From the NCBI GenBank assembly GCA_012295275.1, contig CM022677.1, positions 16,250,825 to 16,285,824 on the forward strand: a DNA stretch of 35,000 nt, read 5' to 3'. A program made the position numbers and the translations under genes. Positions 9,545-24,702 of the stretch are shown here, piece by piece. Position 1 is the stretch's first letter. Each line of letters begins with the position of its first letter. This DNA is from Chrysomallon squamiferum (lineage: Eukaryota > Mollusca > Gastropoda > Neomphalida > Peltospiridae). The notes under the pieces are model-generated. The model saw only the letters and a list, made by a program, of their open reading frames with translations, did not search any database and was not told the DNA's origin.

Positions 9545-9830
9545 ATGTATGTATGTATGAATGAATGTATGTATTGTTGTAGTACTAGTTGTAGTACTAT
9601 TTGTAGTACCAGCAGTAACAATAATTGTAGTACTGGTACTAATACTATAGTAGTAGTAATATTAATGGTAGTAGCAGTAATAGTTGTAGTAGTAGTTACA
9701 GTGGTGGTGATAAAGGCACTACTAGTAGTAGTAGTAGTAGTAGTAATAGAAGTAGAATCAGTAGTAGCAGTTGTGAAGTATCATATGAATATTCATATAA
9801 TACTGTCTGTCTGTCTGTCTGTCTGTCTGT
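9545..9830. repeat. Imperfect (GTA)n trinucleotide tract with (TCTG)n
   Basis: GTATGTAT repeats give way to an imperfect TAG/GTA trinucleotide tract to about 9775, then (TCTG)n at 9803-9829. The Val-rich frame here is repeat-derived. Confidence 0.8.
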
Positions 9831-13420
<3,590 letters not shown>

Positions 13421-14175
13421 TTTCTGATGTGAGTATAGTATTGTTCTGTGTGGGTGTGTATGAAAGACACAGAGAAAGATATGGAGACAGAAGACTGAAA
13501 GAAAAAAGTGACATTAAAGAACAGAGAATAATAAAGATTAAAAAGTAATAAATTAAAAAAAAAATGAAGTGAAAGAAGGATGATGAAGGTGAGAAGAATG
13601 AACAAATGATGTCAAAGTGAAAATGAAGTGTATTAAAAAAAAATTAAAAAAAATAAAGTGAGATCTGTTTCAAGAAATAAACCAGGAAGCAGGTATTAAA
13701 TCTGTATTAAAATCAAAACATCTAAAAAAAGCACCATTAGTTTCATAAAGCAGCATGCAAACAGAAACCAAAGCTCCCAGTACAGCGAAAGCAAGATTAA
13801 TTTGCCCTACAAGATTTCCAAGTCAGTAACATGCATTTTTAATACACATAACTTTAATGTCAAATGCATTAATTATGTACCATTTATGAAACTGAAACTT
13901 TTGGCCATATATATTCTATTTCGATATTTTTTTTTAAATAGTTATTATTATCTGTTTGTTTTTCATATAAATATTATTTAATTGAGTTGTCATATTTTGT
14001 TTTGCATTAATGTGAAATTTTGACTGTTATTGGTACAATAACTATTTTATGACTATCAGTCTTCTAATAACTGTTTTATAGCAATCAACTTGTAATAACT
14101 GATATATAACTATCAGTCTTGTAATAACAGTATATAATCATCAATATTAAGTCTTCTATAAACCACCATTATAAA
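13421..14175. other. AT-rich noncoding DNA with a small tandem repeat
   Basis: No gene is visible. At 14051-14160 four diverged units of about 29 bp occur, starting near 14051, 14081, 14108 and 14137. The best units read ACTATCAGTCTTGTAATAAC then TGATATATA. Confidence 0.65.
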
Positions 14176-14339
14176 AATAACATTTTGCCCGTCCCCTCTA
14201 ACAGTAATCTAAACCTGCCCCTGGTTTACGACACCACGCCCAGTATTAACTTGACAAACATACATTCACTCCCCGGGCTATCATCTTGTCCTTTCCTGTT
14301 GAAGTCCATGCTCTCATATCGTGGAGGGTCACAGCTCAT

Positions 14340-14340
<1 letters not shown>
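14176..14340. other. Exon-like island of higher complexity, strand uncertain
   Basis: This patch is clearly richer in G and C than its surroundings. On the plus strand CCCGTCCCCTCTAACAG is a good 3' splice site and is followed by an open frame (NLNLPLVYDTTPSINL...LSYRGGSQ) that runs into the ATTT repeat. On the minus strand an ATG at 14339 opens a 37-codon frame (MSCDPPRYESMDFNRKGQ... to ...LILGVVS) ending at 14226. I recognise neither. It may be a single exon, a transposon fragment or neither. Confidence 0.25.
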
Positions 14341-14371
<31 letters not shown>

Positions 14372-14427
14372 TTAGTTTATTTATTTATTAGTTTATTTAT
14401 TGATTTATTTATTTATTTATTTATTTT
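14338..14427. repeat. (ATTT)n tetranucleotide array
   Basis: ATTT repeats with AGTTT and GATTT variants over about 90 bp. Confidence 0.9.
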
Positions 14428-15393
14428 TCCCTCTGTATTTAGTGACTAAACTAGAAAGACATTTCTTAATGGGATGCTGTAAGTAAAGGCACAGAATCAT
14501 GGGTGTGATAACTAAAAGAAATGTGGGAACTTTTATATTTGATAAAATTCACTTTCTAATGTTTGCAAATGATTTACTGTTATTAATAATATTTGTAGAA
14601 GTATTTATTTATTTTTTTTTTTTTTTTTTTTTTTTGTTCATGTTGTTACTATGTGTCTAATTGTGTAAAACAAATTATTTTTAATTTCCAATATATAAAT
14701 TTATTGATATTATTTGGGGTTTTTATTTTATTATTATTATTTTTTTTTTTTTATATCAGGCTTGGAATATTTTGATATCTCTAATTATGTAAAAAAAAAA
14801 ATAAATAAATAATAATAAAAAATATAATAATTTCCGGTATAAAAAATATATATATATATATTTTTTTAACAATATGTGATCACTAATTATTTACTTTTTC
14901 ATTTAAAAATTTGTTATTATTGTGTTTTTATTTTTGTTTGAAAATATTAATAAAACAATGAAATAAATAAACTGAGTATATTAAAATATTAGTAACGGTT
15001 GCTGTATATTCAGTCTGTGGTGGCTTTTCGCACCAGCTTAATGTTTGTATCTAACTACCTGGTATTGTATATATGTTTTATACACTATAATACGTTAACA
15101 TTTTATTTCATTTTATTTTAAACAGATATATTCCAAAACATCTTCACATTTTAATCTTACCTTTGTGATGAAGTGATATATTTCAGTTAAAGCAAACAGC
15201 ATAATAACAGTTTTATGGTGAATATATACTTCAGTTTCTGTAGTTAGCATTAAACATTACAAATAAATAGATACAAGAAAAATAATAGATACAAGTATAA
15301 TATATCAGGTCTGGAATATATGAACTTGTAGTCTTTTTGTTTACCTTTCTTTTGTAATCTTAATATAAGTGTATATTTCAGCAATAAACAAAC
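14428..15393. other. Very AT-rich noncoding DNA
   Basis: Poly(T) at about 14610-14634, mixed A/T runs at 14740-14870. No gene, RNA or regulatory signal I can support. Confidence 0.7.
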
Positions 15394-15489
15394 AAACAAA
15401 ATAAAAATAAATAGCTAAATAAACCAATATAAAATAATATATATATATATATATGTTGGTTTATTTAGTTATTTATTTTTATTTTGTTT
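15394..15489. repeat. Near-perfect hairpin with (TA)n loop
   Basis: Arms 15394-15427 and 15456-15489 are reverse complements over 34 bp with one mismatch. The arm core is CTAAATAAACCAA paired with TTGGTTTATTTAG. The 28-bp loop is mostly TA repeat, as in the larger inverted repeat at 507-724. Confidence 0.85.
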
Positions 15490-16365
15490 TATATATATCT
15501 ATATTTATATATATAACATTCATTATCCTTTTTTTAAGTGTGTTCGTATTTTTGGGTTTATTCATATGAGAAATGGATAACTATGTTTTAATGAAACTTT
15601 TTTGTATATATATATATATATATATATAATTATATAATTATGTATGTAGGGAACTATCAGGTAAATATTGTACATTAAAATGTTTTGTGTTTGTAAGTTG
15701 AATATCTTACTTTAAACCAGTGAGTATTAAAAGATGTTGAATCATTTTAAATAGTTTTTATTTTTATAATGAATTTTTAAAAATTGTCGTGAACTGTTTT
15801 ATGCAATATTTATTCAGGATTTGTTCTCTTGTAACATTAAATCGATGCTAATTTTATTATTATTATTATTATTATTACATTATTTTGAATTACTAATATT
15901 ATTATCATTTATTAATTAATTTGTTTATTTACAGATTTATTTGTAACAAACACTACAGCAAGACAGATCTAGATAATTCTTTTTTATCGTTATTATTTGT
16001 TTTATTTTCCTGGTGTATGTGTATTTTGATAAAATGCACATTGTTTGCAAATAAACTAAAATTATCATGATCCAGGGAGAAAAATATTTATACCTTTTTT
16101 TGTTGTTTTTTTACTTGAGAAGTGGTCATTATAATGATTATTATCTTGACGGGAAACCATGAATGTTAAAAACAAACAAACTAAACCAAACGTAGAACTA
16201 CTAATACTGCTGTCAGTGACAATAAATGTAAGTGAATATATCTGCATAACTGAAATTAAATTTATAACATTTTTTTCTTGTTTGTAACTATGTAGTAAAT
16301 AAATGTAGTGCCAGACTTTTTTCTCTTTTCTTATTGTGTACAAGTCTTTAATACATGCAAATAGC

Positions 16366-16413
<48 letters not shown>

Positions 16414-16804
16414 TTGTGCGATACATATTTTAATTTAGTATGTTTTCAAATATAATTTACAAATACAGAGTAGATACAGAGACAAATAAATGATAATGAA
16501 TGAATGAATGAATAAATAAATAAAATAAATAAATAAATAAACACTATTAAATAATAATAATGGTGACGATTATGATGATAATATAATTAAATAACATTAA
16601 ATAAACGACACTTTTGTGTTGTTGATAAACGTCTTTATTTTGACTTTTCCCATTTTCATCCTGTAATGAAAAAAAAAAAAAAAAGAAAAAAGAAAAAAAT
16701 AAAGAAAAAGCAAAGTAAGATTAAAATAAATTGGAAAAGTTAAATAACATAATAAAAATTTGAACAATGCAAAATAGATTTAGATAGTATGGTAAATGAT
16801 GATG
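15490..16804. other. AT-rich noncoding DNA with (CA)n and tetranucleotides
   Basis: (TA)n at about 15606-15628, (ATT)n at 15855-15878, (CA)n at 16371-16408, (GAAT)/(AAAT)n at 16495-16541 and A-rich DNA at 16670-16710. The minus-strand frame ending at 16065 reads Val/Cys repeat into ordinary AT-rich DNA and is not a supported gene. Confidence 0.7.
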
Positions 16805-16863
<59 letters not shown>

Positions 16864-16899
16864 AAGAAGAAGAAGAAGAAGAAGAAGATGATGATGATT
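16805..16899. repeat. Compound trinucleotide array: (AAT)n, (AAG)n, (ATG)n
   Basis: Three trinucleotide arrays abut: AAT to about 16835, AAG to about 16887, then ATG to 16899. Confidence 0.92.
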
Positions 16900-17003
16900 G
16901 ATGAAGAAGAAATATTTCAATAAATAACTAAATAACAACTATAAATTTCAATAGACAAACAGATAAACAAGAATTTGAAAGAAAATACGAAAACAATTTT
17001 AAC

Positions 17004-17172
17004 TTGCCAACCAATGGCTGTGTGGATGATCTTAGACAATTGCTTTGACATCTGAAGAACTCGTTAGCTTCTTGGCGAATAATGTTGATGAAGAAAAACT
17101 GCATTCCCATGCATTTCTTCATACAGTTCACAAACGACGAAAACGAGCCAATGTCAACGTTAAAAATTCCCG
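17004..17172 (-). CDS. Candidate exon encoding a twin CX3C peptide
   Basis: I do not recognise this protein. A minus-strand frame, open well beyond these limits, reads GIFNVDIGSFSSFVNC then MKKCMGMQFFFINII then RQEANEFFRCQSNCLRSS. It has two CX3C pairs separated by 20 residues, with an amphipathic, mixed composition unlike the repeat-derived frames nearby. A good 3' splice site lies just upstream on the minus strand (TTCTGACATTTTCTGCAG, intron side from 17173), and a weak donor, AA|GTTAAA, follows at 17003. No ATG precedes the frame before its upstream stop, so it would need to be spliced. Paired CX3C spacing can form helical hairpins, as in small TIM chaperones, but those have shorter spacers and no other resemblance is seen. 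The minus-strand sequence just before the exon also reads ATGGCTGCCGATT, an alternative start in another frame that stops after 15 codons. Confidence 0.3.
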
Positions 17173-17234
17173 CTGCAGAAAATGTCAGAAGATGAATCGG
17201 CAGCCATATTGAAAAGTAAAATGTTTTGATCACG

Positions 17235-17914
17235 TGACATTAATGTTATTGTATGTACAAAAAATAATTAATATTATATTTTAAGTATTTATATAACAGA
17301 ATCCTTTTTTTTCTAAAAGTTAAATACATGCATAATATAATAACACTGGAAAAAATTCGTAAACATTTCATAAAAAATAATAAACTGAAAAAGTACTCGT
17401 ATTTTTAATACTCGGATCATTTCGGATTGACGCTAATCTTCCGAACAATGTCGAAACCAAGCGAAATCTTACGAACGTGTAATTAATGATGACGTCAACA
17501 ATTCTTTGATGTAACTTAGATTCTTTCTTCATCTCACATTTAACTTAGTTTGAAAGGGGATAGTTGGGCTACCGCTTTCTTATATTTGAACGTTATTTAT
17601 TGATTTATATAACTATATATTATTTTCAATTTTACCATTGTGGAGAGCATGCGCAGTCTGGTTTAAGAAGTCGGCAGCGTGTGAATCTGTAAAAAATTAA
17701 ATATTCAACATAATTTAATATTTAAATATTAAATACAGTCACGTGAACTTTACTGTCAACACGCACAAACGTGGGCACGTCCGCACGCATACACACATAC
17801 ACACATACAGACATACAGCCATACAGACATACACTATTAATAATAATGCAGACAGACAGTAATAAACAATAGAATAATGAAACCAACAGACAGGTAAATG
17901 GATAAGTAAATCAA
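17235..17914. promoter_or_regulatory. Noncoding stretch with CRE and NRF1-like motifs
   Basis: TGACGTCA, the CREB/ATF palindrome, is at 17490-17497. GCATGCGCAG at 17647-17656 resembles an NRF1 half-site, common in animal promoters. The DNA between is AT-rich without an ORF. It lies on the 5' side of the minus-strand exon candidate at 17004-17172, so a promoter is conceivable but unproven. Confidence 0.25.
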
Positions 17915-17919
17915 TAAAC

Positions 17920-18232
17920 AATACCACCGCCACCATTACCACCGCCACCATCAACAACAACAACAACAACAATACTACCACCACCACCACTATTACCACC
18001 ACCCCAACAACAACACCACGACCACAACAACAACAATACTACCACGGCCACAACAACAACAACAACACTAGCACGACGACGACCACCACCAACAACAACA
18101 GCATGTCACCACCACCACTACCACCACCACAACAACAACAACACCAACAACAACAACAACAACACTGCCATCACCACAACAACAACACCGCCACCAGCAC
18201 CAGAACAACAACAACAACAACAATAATAATAA
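17920..18232. repeat. Long imperfect (CAA/CCA)n trinucleotide tract
   Basis: About 310 bp of interleaved ACC, ACA, ACG and AAC triplets. The plus strand would code Thr, Pro, His or Gln/Asn homopolymers depending on frame, but there are no signs of a gene around it. Confidence 0.9.
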
Positions 18233-18540
18233 CTATAATGAAGTAAGAAATTATGAAACAGACACAGAGACAGATTGAGAGAAAAAAGTAAGCAAACAAG
18301 TAAGTAAATAGATTAACAAACAAACAAACAAACAAACAAACAAACAAAACATAAACAAACAGCACAGTGATTAACACAACTGAGAGAAACCAACGGTGGA
18401 GCGATTCAAACTTTCACAGGTGCTGATTACAAAAAATATAAAAAATATAGATTTTTCTTTTACTTACCTGATTCGCCATTTGGCGCATGCGTACGAAACA
18501 AATGTTCCAGAGAAATAGGATACATCCTGTCTACTATAAC

Positions 18541-18571
<31 letters not shown>

Positions 18572-18609
18572 TACAACAACAACAATGACAATAATAAAGT
18601 AACAATAAC

Positions 18610-18641
<32 letters not shown>

Positions 18642-19045
18642 TAATAATAATAATAATAGTAATAACAATCATAATCGTAATCATATCAAGAATAATCAAA
18701 ATTTTAATGATGATCATGATGTAAACGATTATAGCATTAGTGAATCTAAAATCGTCTTGAAAATTATTCTTTTTTTTCTCATTTTTACTAATACTATTTA
18801 AATTTTCAATTTCTTTCATTATGATAAACCATCAAACAACGATGAATTTATCTTACTTTTCTTTTCTTGAAAATTATTAATTTTTCTCATTTTCACTAAC
18901 ATATTAACATTAATCTCCATTTCTTTTTTTTTTTTTCTTCTTTTTAATCATATTCTAAACAACTTCATTTTTTCTCTGTTTTTCTTTTCTTTCCCTCCCT
19001 CCCTTTTTATTTGTTTCTCTCTGATGTCCCTTTTCTCTCTCTCTG

Positions 19046-19050
<5 letters not shown>
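18233..19050. other. AT-rich DNA with (AAAC)n, (AAT)n and an NRF1-like site
   Basis: (AAAC)n at about 18313-18349, (AAT)n at 18539-18570 and about 18610-18660. GCGCATGCG at 18483-18491 matches the core of the NRF1 palindrome, in a short GC-richer patch (18465-18535). No gene is visible. Confidence 0.5.

Positions 19051-19128
<78 letters not shown>
19051..19128. repeat. (CT)n array
   Basis: Near-pure CT repeat of about 78 bp, preceded by CTCTGTCTCT variants. Poly(T) follows at 19229-19257. Confidence 0.92.
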
Positions 19129-19130
<2 letters not shown>

Positions 19131-19219
19131 ATTCTATCTTCCTCTTACAAGTAAGGAGTTATTTCAGTTCAGTTCGTGTATAATAAAATGTACGTATCTA
19201 TTCAGTGAGATACTCCTTT

Positions 19220-19257
<38 letters not shown>

Positions 19258-19258
<1 letters not shown>

Positions 19259-19820
19259 TTATTTCTTACTTTATTTGTTTGTTTTTTTTCTCTGTTTTGG
19301 TGCCAGACATTCTAAACCTGTGAGCAGGTGTTCTTTCTTGTTTTCTAATCTTAAAATTAAACCGCAGACATTCTGTAATGTGCAGATTAGCGTTTTATAT
19401 CACACGTATCCTTTATTATTATGAAAGGTTAGACTGGAGAATAAAATAAACGGCTTTATTTTTTCAACGTCTGTAAAGGATCTTACTGTCTTCTTCTATA
19501 ATTAAAAAAAAATGTTGTCTGGTGTGGCAAATAATTAAAAAAAGAAAATTAAATAAAAAAGAGAACTTTTTATCAATAGGGGCTGTATCATTACCATCCT
19601 TTGTTGTTATGAAAGGTTAGGTGTAGGTCTTTATTGTCAGTAAAGTCTGTCTCCTACATAAATTAATAAAATCACCCAATAAATTTATTTATTTTATTTT
19701 ATTTTATTTTATTTTATTTAATTTTATTTTATTTTACTTTTTAAAACAAACTTCTCACTAACTGAATAAGTGTTTTAAAGCTGGCAAAACTTTACATTTC
19801 CCACTTCAAACAGATTGTAT
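19258..19820. other. Noncoding DNA with a short duplication and (ATTTT)n
   Basis: ATCCTTTATTATTATGAAAG at 19409 and ATCCTTTGTTGTTATGAAAG near 19596 are a diverged duplicate about 190 bp apart, each followed by GTTAG. A pentanucleotide (ATTTT)n tract fills 19684-19740. No gene is visible. Confidence 0.6.
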
Positions 19821-19880
19821 TTAGCCCAGTGGTTAGAACGTAGGTTATTCCCACTGGAACAATGTTCTTCCCCTCTTAGT
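19820..19880 (+). repeat. Possible tRNA-derived SINE head (A box only)
   Basis: TAGCCCAGTGG at 19822-19832 fits the Pol III A-box consensus TRGYNNARNGG exactly. It is followed by TTAGAACGTAGGTTATTCCC, in which GGTTATTCC is a degraded likeness of the B box. No cloverleaf can be folded, so this is not a tRNA gene. It may be the worn 5' end of a SINE. Confidence 0.3.
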
Positions 19881-20680
<800 letters not shown>

Positions 20681-21406
20681 AAAATAACATCCATAATAAT
20701 GATAAATATATCAAAATGAAAGTAGTTATAAATATAAGGAGATAACGTATGATAAAGATAAAACTGTGTATGATTATAACAAGGAGTATGGAAGAGAAAG
20801 TAAGAGAGACAGAATGACTGAGGTACAGACACAGACAGATAGACGTACAGACAGACAGAGATAAATATCTTAAAACTTACGTAGATACTGAAAGAAATCC
20901 GCCCACAAGTTTACTGAAATTGAGTGAATAAATAACTAAACAAATAACAGTTATAACAATGATATTAATAACAGTAACGATAATGATAATGTAATATTTA
21001 ACATACTGAATATATCAATCTAGCAATTTATTAAAACATGAAAACGATGAAATTTTTTTTTATTTTATTTTTCTACATATTTTTTTCCTTATCATTTTAA
21101 AAGAAGGAAAGAACAAACGATGGTAACGAATAAATACATTAATGAAAAAAACAAAAACAGAAAGTAATGAAATGAAAAGAATATATATATATATATATAT
21201 AATTTAAAGACAGATGTCTGTAATAATACATACGTAATGACGAATCTGAAAGTTCCTCAGCATCATGACACTGGCCATAGTGCATCCACACACCTGAAAG
21301 TAAAACATTCTTAATTAAACTCTGAATATATTTTTTGCACTTCCAAACTACCTATCTGTCTGTCTGTCTGTCTGTCGCTTTCGCTCTCTCACTAGATGTG
21401 TGTGTT

Positions 21407-21458
<52 letters not shown>

Positions 21459-21524
21459 TATATTGTATTTTGTCTTTCTCTGAAGCCTTCATTATCTCTC
21501 TCTCTCTCTTTCTATGCCAGTGTA
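20681..21524. other. AT-rich noncoding DNA with (TA)n and (TCTG)n
   Basis: (TA)n at 21182-21200 and 21411-21450, (TCTG)n at about 21355-21376, short (CT)n near 21493-21509. No gene is visible. Confidence 0.7.
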
Positions 21525-21751
21525 CAGCGGCACCTTGACTTACGAGTTTTCCGAGTTAGGAGAAGTCACTTGGTCGATTTTCGAGTTACGAGCGAGCTTC
21601 AGATACGCCACCGCTTGTTGGCTAGTTGGTTTTGGGGGGCTGGAACGGATTAATGGCATTTCAATTAATTTGGGAAAATTGATTTGATATACGAGCAAAC
21701 TGAGTTACGAGCTCGGTAACTCAAGGTCACTCGTAACTTAAGGTACCACTA
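21525..21751. repeat. Complete 227-bp MITE with TIRs and TA target-site duplication
   Basis: The left end reads CAGCGGCACCTTGACTTACG and the reverse complement of the right end reads TAGTGGTACCTTAAGTTACG. These are diverged terminal inverted repeats of about 21 bp. TA flanks both ends (GTA|CAG and CTA|TA), the signature of Tc1/mariner-type insertion. The interior also carries subterminal GAGTTACGAGC motifs in both halves. It has no ORF, so it would be mobilised in trans. The copy at 1-160 belongs to the same family. Confidence 0.85.
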
Positions 21752-21835
21752 TATATGTATATGTATGTATGTATTGTATGCATGTATGTATGTGTGTATA
21801 TATATATATATATATGCATGTATGTATGTGTGTAC

Positions 21836-21883
<48 letters not shown>

Positions 21884-21935
21884 ACACATATATTTATATA
21901 TATGTCTATCAGTCTGTCTGTCTCTTTGTTTCTCT
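21752..21935. repeat. Compound (TATG)n, (TA)n and (CA)n microsatellite
   Basis: GTAT and TA repeats to 21850, then (CA)n at about 21851-21889, then TA and TCTG tetranucleotides. Confidence 0.9.
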
Positions 21936-22139
21936 GCAGTTTTGTGGGTCTGATATATTCGATCCTTACTAATTTAGTTACTTAATTATTTACCTACCTA
22001 CTTATTTCTCTTTAAGAAGATTTCATCGAGTGCAGACAAGTCAGTTTAAAATAATCATTAAAACTAAGAAACAGACACACGCTATCGAACGATCCCTAAT
22101 TAATCTGTCCCCTTTGATTTCGTCCACAAAAATAAATCT

Positions 22140-22370
22140 TTCGCTTCCACTTAGATAACCCGAGGTATCATGGGATAGATGGTTCTAAAAATAGCGAAAC
22201 AAACCGCGCGCGTTTCCTTGGCAGTCCGAACGTGACCTATTTTTGTTTTGCACTGTTGGTGACGTCACGTTTAATGGAAGACCTACAAACTTAAACCATT
22301 CCGAGCGACCGATAGATAAGAAAGTACTAAGGCGATTTCGTGATGCCTCTGTGCTTTCATTTACCTCAGT
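22140..22370. promoter_or_regulatory. Candidate cis-regulatory block: MEF2-like pair, CRE, GC-rich core
   Basis: This 230-bp patch is free of simple repeats and richer in GC and CpG than its surroundings. It holds CTAAAAATAG at 22185-22194, a perfect fit to the MEF2 consensus YTAWWWWTAR. It also holds CTATTTTTG at 22237-22245, a similar site in reverse orientation, CCGCGCGCG at about 22205-22213, and TGACGTCA at 22260-22267. No ORF adjoins it. Function is inferred from motif clustering alone. Confidence 0.35.
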
Positions 22371-22510
22371 GAACTAATATTAAGATATGTTACTGTATGT
22401 ATTACACAGTCAGATTTATACGTACACAGACAGACGCATGAGAACAGTAGGCAATGACCATAAAAAAAAAAGCATCGATACCAAAAACAAGAGGTAGACA
22501 GACAAAATAA

Positions 22511-22511
22511 C

Positions 22512-22580
<69 letters not shown>
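22511..22580. repeat. (CT)n array
   Basis: About 70 bp of CT with one GT interruption near the left end. Confidence 0.92.
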
Positions 22581-22585
<5 letters not shown>

Positions 22586-22725
22586 TAGAAATATCTGTCT
22601 TGACATACAAACACGCTTATAGTAGATATACAGATAGAAAGTAGGTAGGTAGATAGATATGTGTGTGTGTTTCTGTTTGCGTACGTGTGCATATATATAG
22701 ACAGATGGATAGATGGCTAGACTTA

Positions 22726-22726
22726 T

Positions 22727-22777
<51 letters not shown>

Positions 22778-22808
22778 CACACACAGCCAGAGAGACAGAC
22801 AGATAGAG

Positions 22809-22883
<75 letters not shown>

Positions 22884-22915
22884 ATGACACATATAAATAT
22901 AAGTCAGACTAACTT

Positions 22916-22962
<47 letters not shown>
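22726..22962. repeat. (GATA)n, (GA)n, (TA)n and (TG)n cluster
   Basis: (GATA)n at 22726-22777, (GA)n at 22812-22880, (TA)n at 22920-22949 and (TG)n to 22962. The GA tract is complementary to the CT tract at 22511-22580, so together they could form a long stem. Confidence 0.92.
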
Positions 22963-22963
<1 letters not shown>

Positions 22964-23037
22964 ACAATTTCTTTGTATCGACCGTGTCAGCCGATAAATG
23001 CAGAAGTTGATAAAGAAACGAACAAGGAAAATAATAA

Positions 23038-23163
23038 ACATAATAATCATATCAGTTTTGTCAATTTTCAAGATCGTCAAAGTAATTTTATTTTCTCGAT
23101 TATGTCTCGTTTTGAATACACTTATTATTATTATTATTGTTGTTGAAGTTGTCGTCATTGTTA
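23038..23163. repeat. Dispersed repeat, copy 2 of 2
   Basis: Second copy of the sequence at 7201-7366, in the same orientation, with the same order of blocks but a shorter TTG/ATT tract. The reverse-strand peptide (SVFKTRHNRENKITLTILK, then IDKTDMIIM) resembles that of copy 1. Confidence 0.75.
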
Positions 23164-24150
23164 AATAAATAATTAAAACAGATGCATGGGAAAAAAAAGA
23201 CTGGAAATCCTTGATCTGGAAACCTCGTTATCTCGAATCTGGGTAACCAAAACACAAAACGAGTTACTTAAAAACACCAAAAAACTCACCACCAACCAAA
23301 CACATCACAACTACCAACACAAAAATAGCATTCTGGCACAATGCTGTTGTCGTAGTTTTCACCAGTACCATCCGTACATTCGATAGTTAGTCCAAACAAA
23401 CAAGGTAAAAGATAAAAATATTTTCTCAAAACAGTGTGACGTTGACCTTTGGGATTTAAATGGGACTCTTTTTTTTTCTGGTGGAAAAAAGTGTGAAAGT
23501 ATTGACAGTCATACGGGTCATAAATCAGAATAAATGTAATTTTATCAATGTAATATGTATACGTGTGTGTTTGTGCGTGTGTTGGTGTTACAACAATTAC
23601 AAACTTATTTATTCGCTACTTTACTGTTGAATCTTTTAATTAACATTAATTTTCGAAACACAGATATTTAAATAAAATTAAGATATTGTAACAATATTCA
23701 TTTCTTCGAAATATCGGTTATAATCGGATACAAACACAAACACAGGAGGCACACACACACGCACAGACACACACACACACACACATACATCAAACACGCA
23801 TAACAGACACAAGTACTAATCCAACGGATATTACATGAACACGACGCATGCAATAAATTTCCGATCATTTGACGAAACGGCCTACCGTACTAATTTAGCT
23901 TATACGCTGAAAACATCACGCTTGTTGTGTTGTGTCTGTTGATAACGAGTTCGTGTTTTTCTCAGTTTTGATAGCACATATGGCCGTTTCACATGTTTAG
24001 CGTTTTTGTTTTGCTGAAAGTGTGTTTATGTAAGTTTTGATAAAGAGTTCATATCGGAGGCTGACGTTGTACTGTTTGTCGGATATTCTCAATCGGTAGA
24101 TTTTGTTAGACACAAGAATGTGGTCTCATTCCATTGTTTTGTGGAGCTTT
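23164..24150. other. Mostly unique noncoding DNA, short (CA)n
   Basis: An ATG at about 23186 opens a 66-codon Asn/Thr/Lys-rich frame that I judge to be chance. (CA)n tracts lie at about 23751-23785. The part 23840-24150 is more complex and CpG-containing, but I see no gene, RNA or clear regulatory site. Confidence 0.55.
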
Positions 24151-24420
24151 GATGCTAAATAAATAAATAAATAAAATAAATAAATAAATAAATAATTATA
24201 TAAATAAATAATGGGATAAATGATTCAATAAAAAAATAATAATAATAATAAATAATAATCAAATAAATAAATATACAAAAAATAAAAATGGATAATAATA
24301 ATAAATCAAATCAAAATAAATAAATAATAATAAATAAACAACAACAATAACAATAATAATAGCAAAGTAACAACAACAACAACAAAGAATCGCACTAAAA
24401 AAGAATTTAAAAAAAAATTA
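24151..24420. repeat. (AAAT)/(AAT)/(AAC) low-complexity tract
   Basis: A nearly uninterrupted run of AAAT, AAT and CAA units over about 270 bp. Confidence 0.88.
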
Positions 24421-24702
24421 AAACGTGTCGTGAGACCTCGCAAAGGTATAATTATTACTCCTGTCCACATATGAACGTTCAGCTTCGTATGAAAGACAAA
24501 AAAAAAAAAGATTTTTAAAAAAAAAAGTAAAATAAAATAAGCCCATCTCCAGAGATACTATTACTGTTTTTATCCTCGTGATAACGTTTCAGTTTGTGTA
24601 AGTCGCAATTACGTGTGGATTTTGATCGAAAACGTCTATCGCCGACTGAGGTGTTCTCGGCTCTCAAGGAGGAAATTACCATGACAAAAACATAAGCTCC
24701 GG
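24421..24702. other. Unique DNA, no gene seen
   Basis: Two A runs at about 24500-24530, then relatively complex sequence rich in CGA/TCG from 24590 to 24700. No supportable ORF. Confidence 0.5.

Noticed and set aside
17920-18232. Coding homopolymer (poly-Gln, poly-Asn or poly-Thr) exon
   Set aside because: Triplets are interleaved, there are no splice sites or unique flanking coding sequence, and similar trinucleotide tracts are scattered through the noncoding part of the window.
19820-19880. tRNA gene
   Set aside because: Only the A box fits; the B box is degraded and no cloverleaf or anticodon arm can be formed, so at best a SINE remnant.
23186-23386. 66-codon plus-strand frame rich in Asn, Thr and Lys
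   Set aside because: Composition follows the local A- and C-rich DNA; no family likeness and no surrounding gene structure.
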